From NCBI GenBank assembly GCA_965243625.1, contig CBDEVI010000002.1, forward strand, positions 248,001 through 312,000: DNA of 64,000 nucleotides, in the 5' to 3' direction. Both the position numbers and the translations under genes were made by a program. The notes below the pieces were generated by a model that was given only the letters and a program-made list of their open reading frames with translations, was not told where the DNA came from and made no database searches. This document shows, one piece after another, positions 27,383-36,025 of this stretch. Numbering within the stretch: the first letter of the stretch is position 1; every line of letters starts with the position of its first letter. The DNA is from JAJECS01 sp965243625. GTDB taxonomy: Bacteria > Chloroflexota > UBA11872.

Positions 27383-27871
27383 CTAGGACATCCGAATCTG
27401 GATGGTTGCGGTGCCGTCGTACCGCAGCCGCTCGCAGCGCCCGGCAAAGGCCTGCCAGACGTCCGGCGGGCCGTCATACGTCCCAAAGACGTTCGCGGCT
27501 TCGAGCGTGATGAACTTTCCGGGAATGGTGGGGCGGGCGTAGCGGTCGTAAGGCCAGTAGACCTCGCTCAGCGCGCCCGGATGGCCGTGCCGCGTGCCGG
27601 CTTCATAGTGCGTGAAGATCAAGTCGCCCGGAGCGACGCAGGTGGTCGCGTTCTCGATGGGCGCCACGACCGTCGGATCGAAGTAGAACGCCGCGATGGT
27701 CCCCGAATAGATCGCGTGCAGGCACTCGGCCTCCGTGGGCACCCCCGCGGTCACCGCCGCGCAGGTTTGCGGCGCCGCGTCCCACAACAGCTTGAAGCGG
27801 GCCGGCGGCGCGCCCGGCAGCTCGAGCTCGATGGTCGAAACCCTGGGCTCTCCGGTGTCTGATGCGGTCAT
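27383..27871 (-). CDS. DUF3830-type cyclophilin-like protein
   Basis: About 162 residues from the ATG at 27871, which has GGAGG eight bases upstream (a TTG at 27889 lies before that site). The pattern DAAPQTCAAVTAGVP, ECLHAIYSGTIAAFYF, ENATTCVAPGDLIF and EVYWPYDR matches the layout of the cyclophilin-like DUF3830 family. The function of that family is unknown; it often sits beside amidase/hydantoinase and transporter genes, as here. It lies between EamA and an aldo/keto reductase on the same strand. Family assignment is by eye. Confidence 0.55.
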   Translation of the reverse strand: MTASDTGEPRVSTIELELPGAPPARFKLLWDAAPQTCAAVTAGVPTEAECLHAIYSGTIAAFYFDPTVVAPIENATTCVAPGDLIFTHYEAGTRHGHPGALSEVYWPYDRYARPTIPGKFITLEAANVFGTYDGPPDVWQAFAGRCERLRYDGTATIQIRMS

Positions 27872-27934
27872 GGCTGGCGCCTCCTGCAATGAGTCCCGAT
27901 GCGCGACTGTAGGTCGCGCGCCTGGTGTCTGCCT

Positions 27935-28849
27935 CTACGAGCCTGCCGCGATGGCGGCCAGTTCGGCCCGCTCGCTCTCGGTCATGCGCCACTCGACGGC
28001 GCGGACGTTCTCCTCGATCTCCTCAGGGCGGCGCGTGCCGGCCAGCGCCACGCTCACGATCGGGTTGGCTATCACCCACGCCAACGCCAGCTGCGCCACC
28101 GTGAAGCCCCGATCGCGTGCCGCCGCCTTGAGCGCGTCAACCCGCCGCAGGTAAGTGGGAAAGTGCTCGGCCTCGAACAGCGGCTGCTCGAACACGGTGC
28201 CCCGGCTGCGGAAATCGTCCTCGCCGAAAGTCGTTGCCGGCGTCATCGCGCCCGTCAGCAGCCCGTGCGCCATGGGGCCGAACGCCATCACGCCAAGCTT
28301 GTGCTCCTGGCAGAAGGGAAAGAGCTCGGCCTCGGGCCGGCGGTCGAAGAGGTGATAGCCGATCTGCTCGGTGACGAGGGGATACGTCTCCAGGCACTCG
28401 CCGAGCTGGGCGGCGCTGAAGTTGCTCACTCCGCCGTAGCGGATCTTGCCCTGCTGCTGGAACTCGGCCATGGCGCCCATCGAGTCTGCAATGGGCACGC
28501 TCGCGTCCGGCCAGTGGATCAGGTAGAGGTCCAGGTAGTCCGTTTGCAGCCGCTCCAGGCTGCCTTCCAGGTCCGCGGCCATCTTGTCGGGCGCGGTGCT
28601 GCCCTTGCTCACCAGCACGACTTCGTCGCGGCGTCCCTTGAGCGCCCGCCCGACGAGATTCTCGCCCTCGCCGAGTCCGTAGCCGGCGGCGGTGTCGACC
28701 AGCGTGACGCCAAGGTCGATGGCTCGGTGGATGCTGCGGATGGCCTCGTCGTCGTCAAACGGGCCGTACTGCCCCCGTCCGATGGGAAATCCGCCGAATC
28801 CAATCACCGAAGTGATTAGATCGGATTGGCCCAGCCTGCGGTACTCCAT
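27935..28849 (-). CDS. Aldo/keto reductase
   Basis: 304 residues from the ATG at 28849 with GGAGGG upstream. Tetrad residues are visible: VTLVDTAAGYGLGEGENLVG (Asp and Tyr), EVVLVSKGS (Lys) and DLYLIHWPDA (His). The C-terminal cofactor region reads VSVALAGTRRPEEIEENVRAV, typical of the YdjG/Tas group. NADPH-dependent reduction of an aldehyde or ketone is expected. It differs clearly from the plus-strand AKR at 20133, so they are separate branches. It ends 63 bases before the DUF3830-type gene and may be co-transcribed with it. Confidence 0.85.
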   Translation of the reverse strand: MEYRRLGQSDLITSVIGFGGFPIGRGQYGPFDDDEAIRSIHRAIDLGVTLVDTAAGYGLGEGENLVGRALKGRRDEVVLVSKGSTAPDKMAADLEGSLERLQTDYLDLYLIHWPDASVPIADSMGAMAEFQQQGKIRYGGVSNFSAAQLGECLETYPLVTEQIGYHLFDRRPEAELFPFCQEHKLGVMAFGPMAHGLLTGAMTPATTFGEDDFRSRGTVFEQPLFEAEHFPTYLRRVDALKAAARDRGFTVAQLALAWVIANPIVSVALAGTRRPEEIEENVRAVEWRMTESERAELAAIAAGS

Positions 28850-28898
28850 GTCGGCGTCCCTCCGCGAGTGTGCGTTCGGGTCTTCCCCCTCACCCTAA

Positions 28899-29200
28899 CC
28901 CTCTCCCACAGTGGGGAGAGGGAACCGGACGTCTTGCCCTAGGCGTAACCCCTCCGTCATTCCCGCGGAGGCGGGAAATCCACCCTTCATTGAACCTGGG
29001 GCGGACAGGACTCATCCGGTAATTCTCAAACTTGGCCTGGTTTTGCAAAGGACTCCGAAAGGAGACCTTTGCCTCAACCCTCCGTCATTCCGGCGAAGAG
29101 CCTGCCCCGTACTTGATACGGGGCCGGAATCCAGTCGGGTCGAACCTGGAGTCTCACTGAATGCCTGGCGTCGGGCGGGTCTCAGACCCGCCCCTACCTG
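28899..29200 (+). repeat. Intergenic repeats, composite copy D plus a CCCTCTCCC palindrome
   Basis: The 28850-29246 gap has no gene. It holds a palindrome CCCTCTCCC/GGGAGAGGG (28899-28922), the composite repeat starting CATTCCCGCGGAGGCGGGAA at 28958, an inserted second unit with CCCCGTACTTGATACGGGG near 29105, and the terminal hairpin GGGCGGGTCTCAGACCCGCC with the CTACC tail at 29173-29198. The composite is stretched relative to copy B, probably a nested or double copy. The last hairpin is just downstream of the MFS gene's stop. Confidence 0.75.
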
Positions 29201-29246
29201 ACCATTCAAAGATCTCGACGCTGGAGAGTGGGACCGGAACCCTTCC

Positions 29247-30446
29247 CTAATCCGACGCAGCCACGGACGATGGCCGTGTGGCGGACGGACGGGCAACCAC
29301 GGCCCCCACCAGGATCGCCAGGACGAACACCGGCAACAGCATGAGCGCCAGCGCGACGATTCCGGCGGCGTCCATCAGCGCGCCGGCGGCGAGCGGCAGC
29401 AGCAGCGCCGAAGTCCCGGAGGACGCCTGTAGCGCCGCCACTCCCCGTCCGGCATGTCGGGCCGGCACCCGATCGGCCAGCAGAATCACGGGGGAGGTGG
29501 CGCCAAACCCACCCATCGAATAGCAGAAGGCCGTGAGCCCGAGGAACGCCACGTGCGCGGGAAACAGCAGCACGAGGGTGCTCAGCAGGTTCATGCAGAC
29601 GGTGGCGCTCACGACCACGAGCCGGCCGTAGCGGTCCATAAGGTGGCCGCCCGCAAACGTGGCCACGGCGCGGAGACCCGTGAGCAAGGAGAGCACCAGT
29701 CCCACGGTTGCCGGGTCGAGCTCGAGCGTCACCCCGCCGTAGAGCGGCAGGGCGACGGCCCGCAGCGTCGAAGCGCCGCCCCAGAGCAGGGCGCCGAAGG
29801 CCAATACGCCCGTGATCGCGCGCCAGGACACCGGGCGGCCCGGTGCGGATCGGGACTCATCCGCGGTGCTGGCGACGGGCTTGGCGTCGCGGATCAACGC
29901 AACCGCAATCACGGCGCCAATCACGGCCACGGCGGCCGCCATCACCAGCGCCGAGCGCCATCCGAGGGCCACCGCCAGACCTCCGGCGGCAACCGGGCTC
30001 GCCAGCATGCCGATTTGAAATCCCGTCAGCCCGCGCGAGATCGTGCGCCCACGGGCCGCCGGGGGCGCCAGCCGCACCAGGTGGGCCACGGAGGCGCTCT
30101 CGATGAACGCCGCGGCCATGCCTGACCCAAACACGGCGCCGACCAGCGCCCAGAAACCCGGCGCCGCGGCGGCGGCCAGCCCGCCCAACGCGAATGCGAG
30201 CGACGCAATGGCGAGCAGTCGACGCGGACCCACGCGGTCCGTCAGGTAGCCCGCCGCCGGCGTGACGAGAACCCGGCTCAGCGAGGGAACCGCCACCAGC
30301 ACGCTGAGCGTCGCGAAGTTGACGTCGAACTCCGCCTGGATCGGCACCAGCAGCGGCCCGTAGACCGACGCCCCAAATGCCGTGGCCGCGATGATTCCGA
30401 ACGTAGCGGCGACCTGGGAAACCTCAGGCGAGCGGATAAGGGTCAC
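29247..30446 (-). CDS. MFS transporter
   Basis: 399 residues, about twelve membrane helices, from a GTG at 30446. The first half has the MFS loop motif between helices 2 and 3 (TPAAGYLTDRVGPRRLLAIA) and the second half its counterpart (FAGGHLMDRYGRLVVVSATV). Both are typical of the major facilitator superfamily. Short loops and no large soluble domain. The substrate is unknown; the sequence resembles the YbfB / arabinose-efflux-like MFS branch. It is divergent from the NHL-repeat gene. Confidence 0.85.
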   Translation of the reverse strand: MTLIRSPEVSQVAATFGIIAATAFGASVYGPLLVPIQAEFDVNFATLSVLVAVPSLSRVLVTPAAGYLTDRVGPRRLLAIASLAFALGGLAAAAAPGFWALVGAVFGSGMAAAFIESASVAHLVRLAPPAARGRTISRGLTGFQIGMLASPVAAGGLAVALGWRSALVMAAAVAVIGAVIAVALIRDAKPVASTADESRSAPGRPVSWRAITGVLAFGALLWGGASTLRAVALPLYGGVTLELDPATVGLVLSLLTGLRAVATFAGGHLMDRYGRLVVVSATVCMNLLSTLVLLFPAHVAFLGLTAFCYSMGGFGATSPVILLADRVPARHAGRGVAALQASSGTSALLLPLAAGALMDAAGIVALALMLLPVFVLAILVGAVVARPSATRPSSVAASD

Positions 30447-30605
30447 GTGGCAGCGGCGCGGTCAATTTGAGGCGAGGGCGATGTCCTGGTGACGGTGGGG
30501 CAGATCGCCCAGCGGCGTCAACTTTGCGGCGGAGCGCAAGACCATGCACGCGCCGGCTGCTACGCTCCCGCCGTCCGCCCAATGCCCGACCACGGAGGGC
30601 CGATC

Positions 30606-31505
30606 ATGCGCACCGGCAGCGGTCGATTCACCTACGACCTGGTTCCTGGCTGGGCCCAGATTCCGCCCCACATCTCCACCGGGTGGATCGGCGGCGTCGT
30701 GACCGACAGCCGCGGGCGGGTCTACTGCTTCGGCCGCGGCACCCATCCGATGCTCGTCTTCGACCGCGAGGGCTCGCTGGTGGATCACTGGGGCGACACG
30801 TTCGTCAGCCACGCGCACGGGGCCTTCATCGACGACGAGGAGCAGCTCTGGCTCACGGATCGCTTCGCCCAGGTCGTGTGGGTCTGCGACACGTCCGGTC
30901 AGGTGCTGCGCAAGATCGGCCTGCTGCACATCAGGTCCACCGACGACGACTACCACATGAAGGGCGACCCGCCGCCGGGCGAGCCGCCGCGCTTCGACGG
31001 CTTCAACCATCCCACCAACACCCACCTGGCCGCCGACGGCACGGTCTTCATCTCCGACGGCTATCGAGCCGCCAAGTGCCACCGCTTCTCAGTGGCCGGT
31101 GTGATCGAGAAGTCCTGGGGCAGTCCCGGCAGCGGGCCGGGTGAGTTCGACCTGCCGCACGGCATTTGGGTCACGCGCGACGACCGCGTGCTCGTGGCCG
31201 ACCGCGAAAACAGCCGCGTGCAGGTCTTCAACCGCGACGGCGATTTCCAGGAAGAGTGGACCGGCCTCCACCGCCCGACGGACTTCTTCGTCGATGAGGA
31301 CGCCGACGCCATCTACGTCGCCCAGCTCGACGGGCGGGTCTCGGTCCTCGATCTCGACGGCACGCGCATCACCCAACTGGGCGAGCCCGGCACCGGCCCC
31401 GGCCAGTTCGGCGCCCCCCACGGCGTCTGGATCGACGACCAGGGCGCCCTCTACGTATGCGAGGTCCAACGCGCCAACCGGCTGCACAAATTCGTGCCGG
31501 TTTAG
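30606..31505 (+). CDS. NHL-repeat (six-bladed beta-propeller) protein
   Basis: 299 residues from the ATG at 30606, which has GGAGG about seven bases before; a longer open frame to 30489 has no support. At least four NHL-type blades are visible, each near 45 residues: GVVTDSRGRVYCFGRGTHPM, GEFDLPHGIWVTRDDRVLVA, DFFVDEDADAIYVAQLDG and GQFGAPHGVWIDDQGALYVC. The FDLPHGI/FGAPHGV motifs recur at the same blade position. No signal peptide, so cytoplasmic. Similar proteins are peptidyl-alpha-hydroxyglycine lyase-like or bind ligands; no active site can be confirmed. Confidence 0.78.
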   Translation: MRTGSGRFTYDLVPGWAQIPPHISTGWIGGVVTDSRGRVYCFGRGTHPMLVFDREGSLVDHWGDTFVSHAHGAFIDDEEQLWLTDRFAQVVWVCDTSGQVLRKIGLLHIRSTDDDYHMKGDPPPGEPPRFDGFNHPTNTHLAADGTVFISDGYRAAKCHRFSVAGVIEKSWGSPGSGPGEFDLPHGIWVTRDDRVLVADRENSRVQVFNRDGDFQEEWTGLHRPTDFFVDEDADAIYVAQLDGRVSVLDLDGTRITQLGEPGTGPGQFGAPHGVWIDDQGALYVCEVQRANRLHKFVPV

Positions 31506-31599
31506 GACGGTCCGCCAAGCGACACCGGATAGCGAGACTCTTGTCGCGCCTGCCTTCCCGTTCACGCCGGCCCTGATGGTCTCTGGGCGGGTGAGTGAT

Positions 31600-31614
31600 A
31601 CTATGACTCATAGT
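31600..31614 (+). promoter_or_regulatory. Palindromic operator upstream of vapB
   Basis: Perfect inverted repeat ACTATGA-C-TCATAGT ending 34 bases before the antitoxin start. Outer GAGT/ACTC half-sites flank it (31593-31596 and 31616-31619), so the full site could bind two antitoxin dimers. AT-richer than its surroundings. Typical position for VapB/VapBC autoregulation; inferred from layout. Confidence 0.55.
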
Positions 31615-31648
31615 GACTCGCATATTGATTCACTCGGGGTTGCAAGCG

Positions 31649-31912
31649 ATGCACCAACTCACGGTTAGAGGCTTCGACGACGAATTGAGCCGCCGACTCC
31701 GCCGCCTGGCGAAGCGCGAAGGGATCTCCCTAAACAAGGCCGCCCTTAAGTTGCTCCGGAAGGGGGCAGGACTCACGGACAGTGCCGGAGGCCCGGATAC
31801 CATCGGCAATTCCCTGGATCATCTGATCGGGACCTGGTCTGCGGAAAGAGCGGACGAACTGGATGCTGCACTGCGCGAGTTCGACACCATCGACGAGTCT
31901 GTCTGGCGGTGA
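31649..31912 (+). CDS. Ribbon-helix-helix antitoxin (VapB/FitA-like)
   Basis: 87 residues. The N-terminus MHQLTVRGFDDELSRRLRRL followed by AKREGISLNKAALKLL is a classic ribbon-helix-helix DNA-binding fold (FitA/VapB type). The C-terminal half is acidic (ADELDAALREFDTIDESVW), the part that normally wraps the PIN toxin active site. Its stop codon overlaps the toxin's GTG start by four bases, so the pair is translationally coupled. The ATG at 31649 fits the fold; an earlier in-frame ATG would extend into the operator. Confidence 0.82.
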   Translation: MHQLTVRGFDDELSRRLRRLAKREGISLNKAALKLLRKGAGLTDSAGGPDTIGNSLDHLIGTWSAERADELDAALREFDTIDESVWR

Positions 31913-32307
31913 CGGGTCTGCTGGACGCCAACGCCTACTCGCTGCTCGTGCGCGGGCACAGGCAGGTGATGGACATTGTTCGCAATGCCGAGGAAATCCT
32001 GCTCTCGGCGGTGGTGGTTGGCGAATTGATGCATGGGTTTCGTCTGGGGTCGCACTTCCACAGCAATCTCGCTGACCTTCGTGCGTTTCGAAATAGCCCT
32101 TACGTTTCCTTCGTTCCGGTCGGCGAGGTTACCGCGGACCGCTACGCCAGAATTGCGGCGGCGCTGCGAGCCAAGGGTCGTCCCATTCCAACCAACGATG
32201 TGTGGATCGCGGCGCACGCCATGGAGACCGGCGCGGACTTGATTTCAGCCGACCGGCATTTCGCCCACGTTGACGGTATCGCCTGGGTCCCAATAGCAGC
32301 GCACTGA
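31909..32307 (+). CDS. PIN-domain toxin (VapC-like ribonuclease)
   Basis: 132 residues. Endoribonuclease that blocks translation when freed from its antitoxin. The four PIN acidic residues are present: TGLLDANAYSLLV (first Asp), VVVGELMHGF (Glu), IPTNDVWIAAHAM (Asp) and LISADRHFAH (Asp). It starts at a GTG overlapping the antitoxin stop (GTGA). Length and motif spacing agree with VapC. RNA target cannot be predicted. Confidence 0.88.
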   Translation: MTGLLDANAYSLLVRGHRQVMDIVRNAEEILLSAVVVGELMHGFRLGSHFHSNLADLRAFRNSPYVSFVPVGEVTADRYARIAAALRAKGRPIPTNDVWIAAHAMETGADLISADRHFAHVDGIAWVPIAAH

Positions 32308-32406
32308 TCTTGCGAACGGCGCGAGATGACAGCGCCGGCGGCTTTAGCTGAAGCGCGGCTATTGACGCATGCGCGGAATGCCGGGAGCCTCGCTGCCTGG
32401 TGTTGC

Positions 32407-33204
32407 CTAGCCCGACCCGCCGTCCGTAATCCGCGCCGACGCCAGCAGTTCCTTGGCGCTCTCCGATAGCTCGTTGAACTGGGCGCCGGTCATCTCGACC
32501 CAGTGGCCGGAGTAGTACCAGGGGCGGGTGTAGACCAGGCACAGCTCCGGGCGCGCGTGGTCGGAGCGGTTGGGCGTGCCGCGGTGCAGAGGGCGTGGGT
32601 CCTGCATCCAGATCGAGCCCTTCTTGAGGTTGAGCCGCCTGGGCCTGAAATCGCCCGCCTCGAGCACGTCGTTGTAGCGGCCTTGCAGGCTGGGATCGGC
32701 CAGGTATTGCGTGCCGGGCAGGATTTCGAAGCTGCTGTTCTCTTCGAACGTGTCGACCAACGGGATCTTGGCGCTCACCGTGTCGCAGGTCTGGGTGCCG
32801 ATGTGCGGCGTCGTGAGCGCCATGTCGCGATGCCAGCGCTGGTAGGTGCTGTCGGGATAGGGGTTGTTCGACGTGTAGCCCGTGAGCTGGTAGTCCGACA
32901 CGCCCCAATACCGGTCCATGAACTCCAGCACCGTCGGATGCTGGTAAACGGCGGGGTCTGAGAAGGGCATGGCCCAGGGCAGGTCGACCGTGTAGCGGTT
33001 GGGATAGCCCAGCCGCCCGCGGCCCGTGGCCAGGTCGCCCGAGAGCTGCCGCGAATTGCGCGCGCGCACGGCTTCCAGCAGGGGCATGAAGGCCGCGTGG
33101 AGGGCGTCCACCAACTCCACTGGCAGGGCGTTTTCGAACACCGTAAAGCCGTTGATGCGGTACTCGGCGACGCGCAGGTCGAGATCGTCGTGCGGTGCGT
33201 TCAT
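32407..33204 (-). CDS. Phytanoyl-CoA dioxygenase (PhyH)-family protein
   Basis: 265 residues, compact PhyH. It opens EYRINGFTVFENALPVELVD. The iron motif is seen as YQRWHRDMAL (H-X-D) and the distal His within PRPLHRGTPN, with Arg in CLVYTRPWYY for 2-oxoglutarate. EENSSFEILPGTQYL is the core jelly-roll region. Substrate unknown. It stands alone between the toxin pair and a DUF4352-like gene and is quite different from the longer PhyH at 9611, so the two are not recent duplicates. Confidence 0.85.
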   Translation of the reverse strand: MNAPHDDLDLRVAEYRINGFTVFENALPVELVDALHAAFMPLLEAVRARNSRQLSGDLATGRGRLGYPNRYTVDLPWAMPFSDPAVYQHPTVLEFMDRYWGVSDYQLTGYTSNNPYPDSTYQRWHRDMALTTPHIGTQTCDTVSAKIPLVDTFEENSSFEILPGTQYLADPSLQGRYNDVLEAGDFRPRRLNLKKGSIWMQDPRPLHRGTPNRSDHARPELCLVYTRPWYYSGHWVEMTGAQFNELSESAKELLASARITDGGSG

Positions 33205-33297
33205 CGTGCGGCCCGTTCACTCCGCCGGATGCGGCGAGCTTAGCGCGCGGCAGTGGTTCGTTTTGGTTCAGACAGTGTGCGATTAGCGGCGAACTCC

Positions 33298-33333
33298 CTC
33301 ACTCTAGCCCTCTCCCGCGAGGGGAGAGGGGAC
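33298..33333 (+). repeat. CCCTCTCCC/GGGAGAGGG palindrome, second copy
   Basis: Nine-base arms at 33308-33316 and 33322-33330 with a five-base loop, preceded by CCCTCACTCTAG. It corresponds to the element at 28885-28922 (CCCTCACCCTAAC). The ~265-base gap between two minus-strand genes holds no other recognisable feature. Confidence 0.6.
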
Positions 33334-33469
33334 CGGACCTGCTCTCCTGCATCTTCGCTGGAGGGATTGCTCAAGGGTCTCCGGGGAGAGGAGGGGACCA
33401 GACCAAGGACGAATTGCGGGAGAGTGCCAAGAAACTAGTCGGAGAGATCCACCACTTAGCGCGCGGCGG

Positions 33470-34249
33470 CTACGCGGGGTCCGGCACCTCGAACAGGAAG
33501 CCCTCGATCTCGATGTTGAGCCCGGTCAGGCCGGGCGGCAGGTCGAAAGCGACGCTCACATGCGCTTCCTGGCCGGCGGGCAGACTCTCCACCAGATAGA
33601 GCGGGCGGCCCCGTTCGATGTCGGGCACCATGCCCGTGAGCGCGTTCGTCCCCAGGTTGCTCACGGCGATCTCTTCACCGTCGGCCGTAAGCAGGACGAT
33701 GTTGGCCTTGGCAATCGTGGTGAACGCCGACGACCCGTTCTTGAAGTGCATGTTCACGAGCTTGAAGACGCCGTTCTTCGGTTTGAACGGCGAGCCGGTG
33801 AACTGCTTCAGCTCGGCTAGGTGGAGTACTCCAACCAAGGTGACCTCGAAGCCCGTGGCGTCGACCAAAGTGTCGCCAACCGTCGGCAGGCCGCTGCGCG
33901 AGACCGCCACCTGCTGCTCGACCTCGACCCGGGCTTGCGCTCGCTCCTCCGCCCAGATGGGCGCCGCTTGCGTGGCCTCGGGCGCCGCCTCGGTTGCGGC
34001 TTCGGTGGGCGGCGGCGTTGATGCAGACGCCGTCGTCGGGCGGGCGGCAGGCGTCACGGCGGATGCCGTGCGAGCGGCGCCCTGGGCGGCGACGGTCGGC
34101 GCCGGCGTGGCATCGGCCTCGTCCGCCTCGTCGCCCGGACCTTGCGCGAGCGACACCACGGCGACCACGATCGCAATAACCGCGATCAGTGCGATCAGCG
34201 CCAGGTAGAACCTCGGGACGCTGCGGATGTATCGACCGATCGTGTCCAC
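33470..34249 (-). CDS. Membrane-anchored DUF4352-like protein
   Basis: 259 residues from the GTG at 34247-34249, which has GAGGAGG upstream. One transmembrane segment near residues 15-37 (FYLALIALIAVIAIVVAVVS), then an Ala/Thr/Pro-rich linker to about residue 110, then a beta-sandwich with DTLVDATGFEVTLVGVLHLA, GVFKLVNMHFKNGSSAF and AHVSVAFDLPPGL. The pattern (a 'parameter of interest to ligand' loop and an immunoglobulin-like fold) is that of DUF4352/telomere-binding-like extracellular domains. Role unknown. It is divergent from the mgd operon, so they share an upstream region of about 240 bases. Confidence 0.65.
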   Translation of the reverse strand: MDTIGRYIRSVPRFYLALIALIAVIAIVVAVVSLAQGPGDEADEADATPAPTVAAQGAARTASAVTPAARPTTASASTPPPTEAATEAAPEATQAAPIWAEERAQARVEVEQQVAVSRSGLPTVGDTLVDATGFEVTLVGVLHLAELKQFTGSPFKPKNGVFKLVNMHFKNGSSAFTTIAKANIVLLTADGEEIAVSNLGTNALTGMVPDIERGRPLYLVESLPAGQEAHVSVAFDLPPGLTGLNIEIEGFLFEVPDPA

Positions 34250-34490
34250 GGCCTGGCCTCCTCTACCTGCCCACGCTTGAGTGCCCGGCGACGGTCGGCG
34301 CTCCAGGCATACGCGCCGCACATCGCGAGGCCAGCGTCCGATTATGCCTGCCGGCGCCGCCGGTCAGGACGCGCGATATCATCGGGCGCCTTCAGCAAGA
34401 TGCGGCGTTCGGCCTTTTGCGATTCTCTGCCGTGTCTCCAGCGCGAATTGATGGGCGGTTCCCCGTCGCACCGGACAACGTCGTCTAGCC

Positions 34491-35732
34491 ATGCCACTCG
34501 GCTTGCTGAAATACGGACTGCGACCGCGCCGCCCGCCTGACCGGTTTCTCCCGCCCCGCCCGGATCTCAAGCGTGCCTACGACACCGTAATCATCGGCGG
34601 CGGCGGCCATGGACTCGCCGCGGCCTACTACCTGGCGACCGAGCACGGCATCACCGACGTCGCGGTGCTCGACAAGGGCTATCTCGGCGGCGGCAACACG
34701 GGACGCAACACGGCCATCGTGCGGGCCAACTACCTGACCGAGGAAGGCGTGCAGTTCTACGCCGAGTCACTGGATCTCTGGCGCGGGCTGAGCAACGAGC
34801 TCGACTTCAACCTGCAGTACACCGAGCGCGGCCACCTGACGTTGGCCCACGCCGACTCGGCCATCCGAACCATGCGCTGGCGCGCCGAGGTCAACAAGCA
34901 CTTCGGCGTCGATTCCGAGCTCATCTTTCCCGACGAAATCGCCAAGCTGGCGCCGGGCCTCGATCTTTCAGCCGACGTGCGGCATCCGGTGCTGGCGGCG
35001 CTGTATCACCCTCCCGGCGCCACCGCCCGGCACGACGCAGTCGTGTGGGCCTTCGCCGCGCGCGCCGCCGCGCGAGGTGTGGAGTTGCACTCCGACACCG
35101 AAGTCACGGGAATCCAGGTCGAGAGCGGTCGCGTGACCGGCGTCGAGACCTCGCGCGGGACCATTCAGTGCAACCGCGTGCTGCAGGCGGTCGCCGGGCA
35201 GAGCTCGCTGGTCGCGGCGATGGCCGGTTTTCGCCTGCCGATCCATACCGTGCCGCTGCAGGCCTGCGTCTCGCTGCCGCTCAAGCCCTGGCTCGATCCC
35301 ATCGTGGTATCGGGCAGCCTGCACGTATATATCTGGCAGTCGGCGCGGGGCGAAGTGGTCATCGGCGGCGCCACCGATCCCTACGGGCTCTACGCCAACC
35401 GGTCGACGCTGGAGTTCGCCGAGGGCACCCTGCTTCCGGTGCTCGAGCTGTTTCCGTTCCTGGCCAACGTCAAGATGCTGCGCCAGTGGGCGGGCATGTG
35501 CGACATGACGCCCGACTTCAGCCCAGTCATGGGCGTCACGCCGGTCGAGAACCTCTATATCGATGCGGGCTGGGGCACCTGGGGCTTCAAGGCCACGCCG
35601 GTCTGCGGCAAGCGGATGGCGGAGCTCATCGCCACCGGGCGCACGCCGGACCTCTTGCAGCCGTTTCGGCTCAGCCGTTTCGCCGATTTCGAGCAGGTCG
35701 GCGAAAAAGGCGCGGCGTCGGTGGGCCACTAG
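34491..35732 (+). CDS. mgdA: N-methylglutamate dehydrogenase subunit A (sarcosine oxidase beta-like)
   Basis: 413 residues, similar in length to SoxB. FAD-dependent: TVIIGGGGHGLAAAYYLATE near residue 32, and GGGNTGRNTAIVRANYL. His181, in GATARHDAVVWAF, aligns with the histidine that binds FMN covalently in tetrameric sarcosine oxidase. The C-terminal GWGTWGFKATPVCGKRMAEL is the family's closing motif. First gene of an eight-gene run. Alone it could be sarcosine oxidase beta; the downstream mgsABC and gmaS genes favour the N-methylglutamate reading. In the pathway it oxidises N-methylglutamate. Confidence 0.8.
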   Translation: MPLGLLKYGLRPRRPPDRFLPPRPDLKRAYDTVIIGGGGHGLAAAYYLATEHGITDVAVLDKGYLGGGNTGRNTAIVRANYLTEEGVQFYAESLDLWRGLSNELDFNLQYTERGHLTLAHADSAIRTMRWRAEVNKHFGVDSELIFPDEIAKLAPGLDLSADVRHPVLAALYHPPGATARHDAVVWAFAARAAARGVELHSDTEVTGIQVESGRVTGVETSRGTIQCNRVLQAVAGQSSLVAAMAGFRLPIHTVPLQACVSLPLKPWLDPIVVSGSLHVYIWQSARGEVVIGGATDPYGLYANRSTLEFAEGTLLPVLELFPFLANVKMLRQWAGMCDMTPDFSPVMGVTPVENLYIDAGWGTWGFKATPVCGKRMAELIATGRTPDLLQPFRLSRFADFEQVGEKGAASVGH

Positions 35733-35740
35733 GTGCGCGC

Positions 35741-36025
35741 ATGAAGGTCATGCCCTGCCCGCTCAACGGAACGCGCCCGATCCAGGAGTTCACCTGTGGC
35801 GGCGAGGTCGTCGCGGCGCCCGATCCCGACCACGCCGATGCCGAAGCCTGGGCCGACTATCTCTTCCTGCACGACAACGCCGCCGGAATCGTGCGCGAGT
35901 GGTGGTATCACGTCCCCACGAGCTTCTGGTTCATTGCCGACCGCGACACGGTGACCGACGAAATCGTGCGCACGTTCCTGCCGTGCGAGCTGTTCGGCCC
36001 CAACGCTCGCCCGGACCGACCATGA
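35741..36025 (+). CDS. mgdB: N-methylglutamate dehydrogenase subunit B (sarcosine oxidase delta-like)
   Basis: 94 residues. The small zinc-type subunit: PLNGTRPIQEFTCGGEVVAA at the start, WADYLFLHDNAAGIVREWW and RDTVTDEIVRTFL are the SoxD hallmarks. In sarcosine oxidase delta the zinc ligands are two Cys at 6 and 9, a His near 59 and a Cys near 63. Here Cys6 and His57 are kept but Asn9 and Ser61 replace the other two, so zinc may not bind in the usual way. Its stop codon overlaps the start of mgdC (ATGA). Confidence 0.85.
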   Translation: MKVMPCPLNGTRPIQEFTCGGEVVAAPDPDHADAEAWADYLFLHDNAAGIVREWWYHVPTSFWFIADRDTVTDEIVRTFLPCELFGPNARPDRP

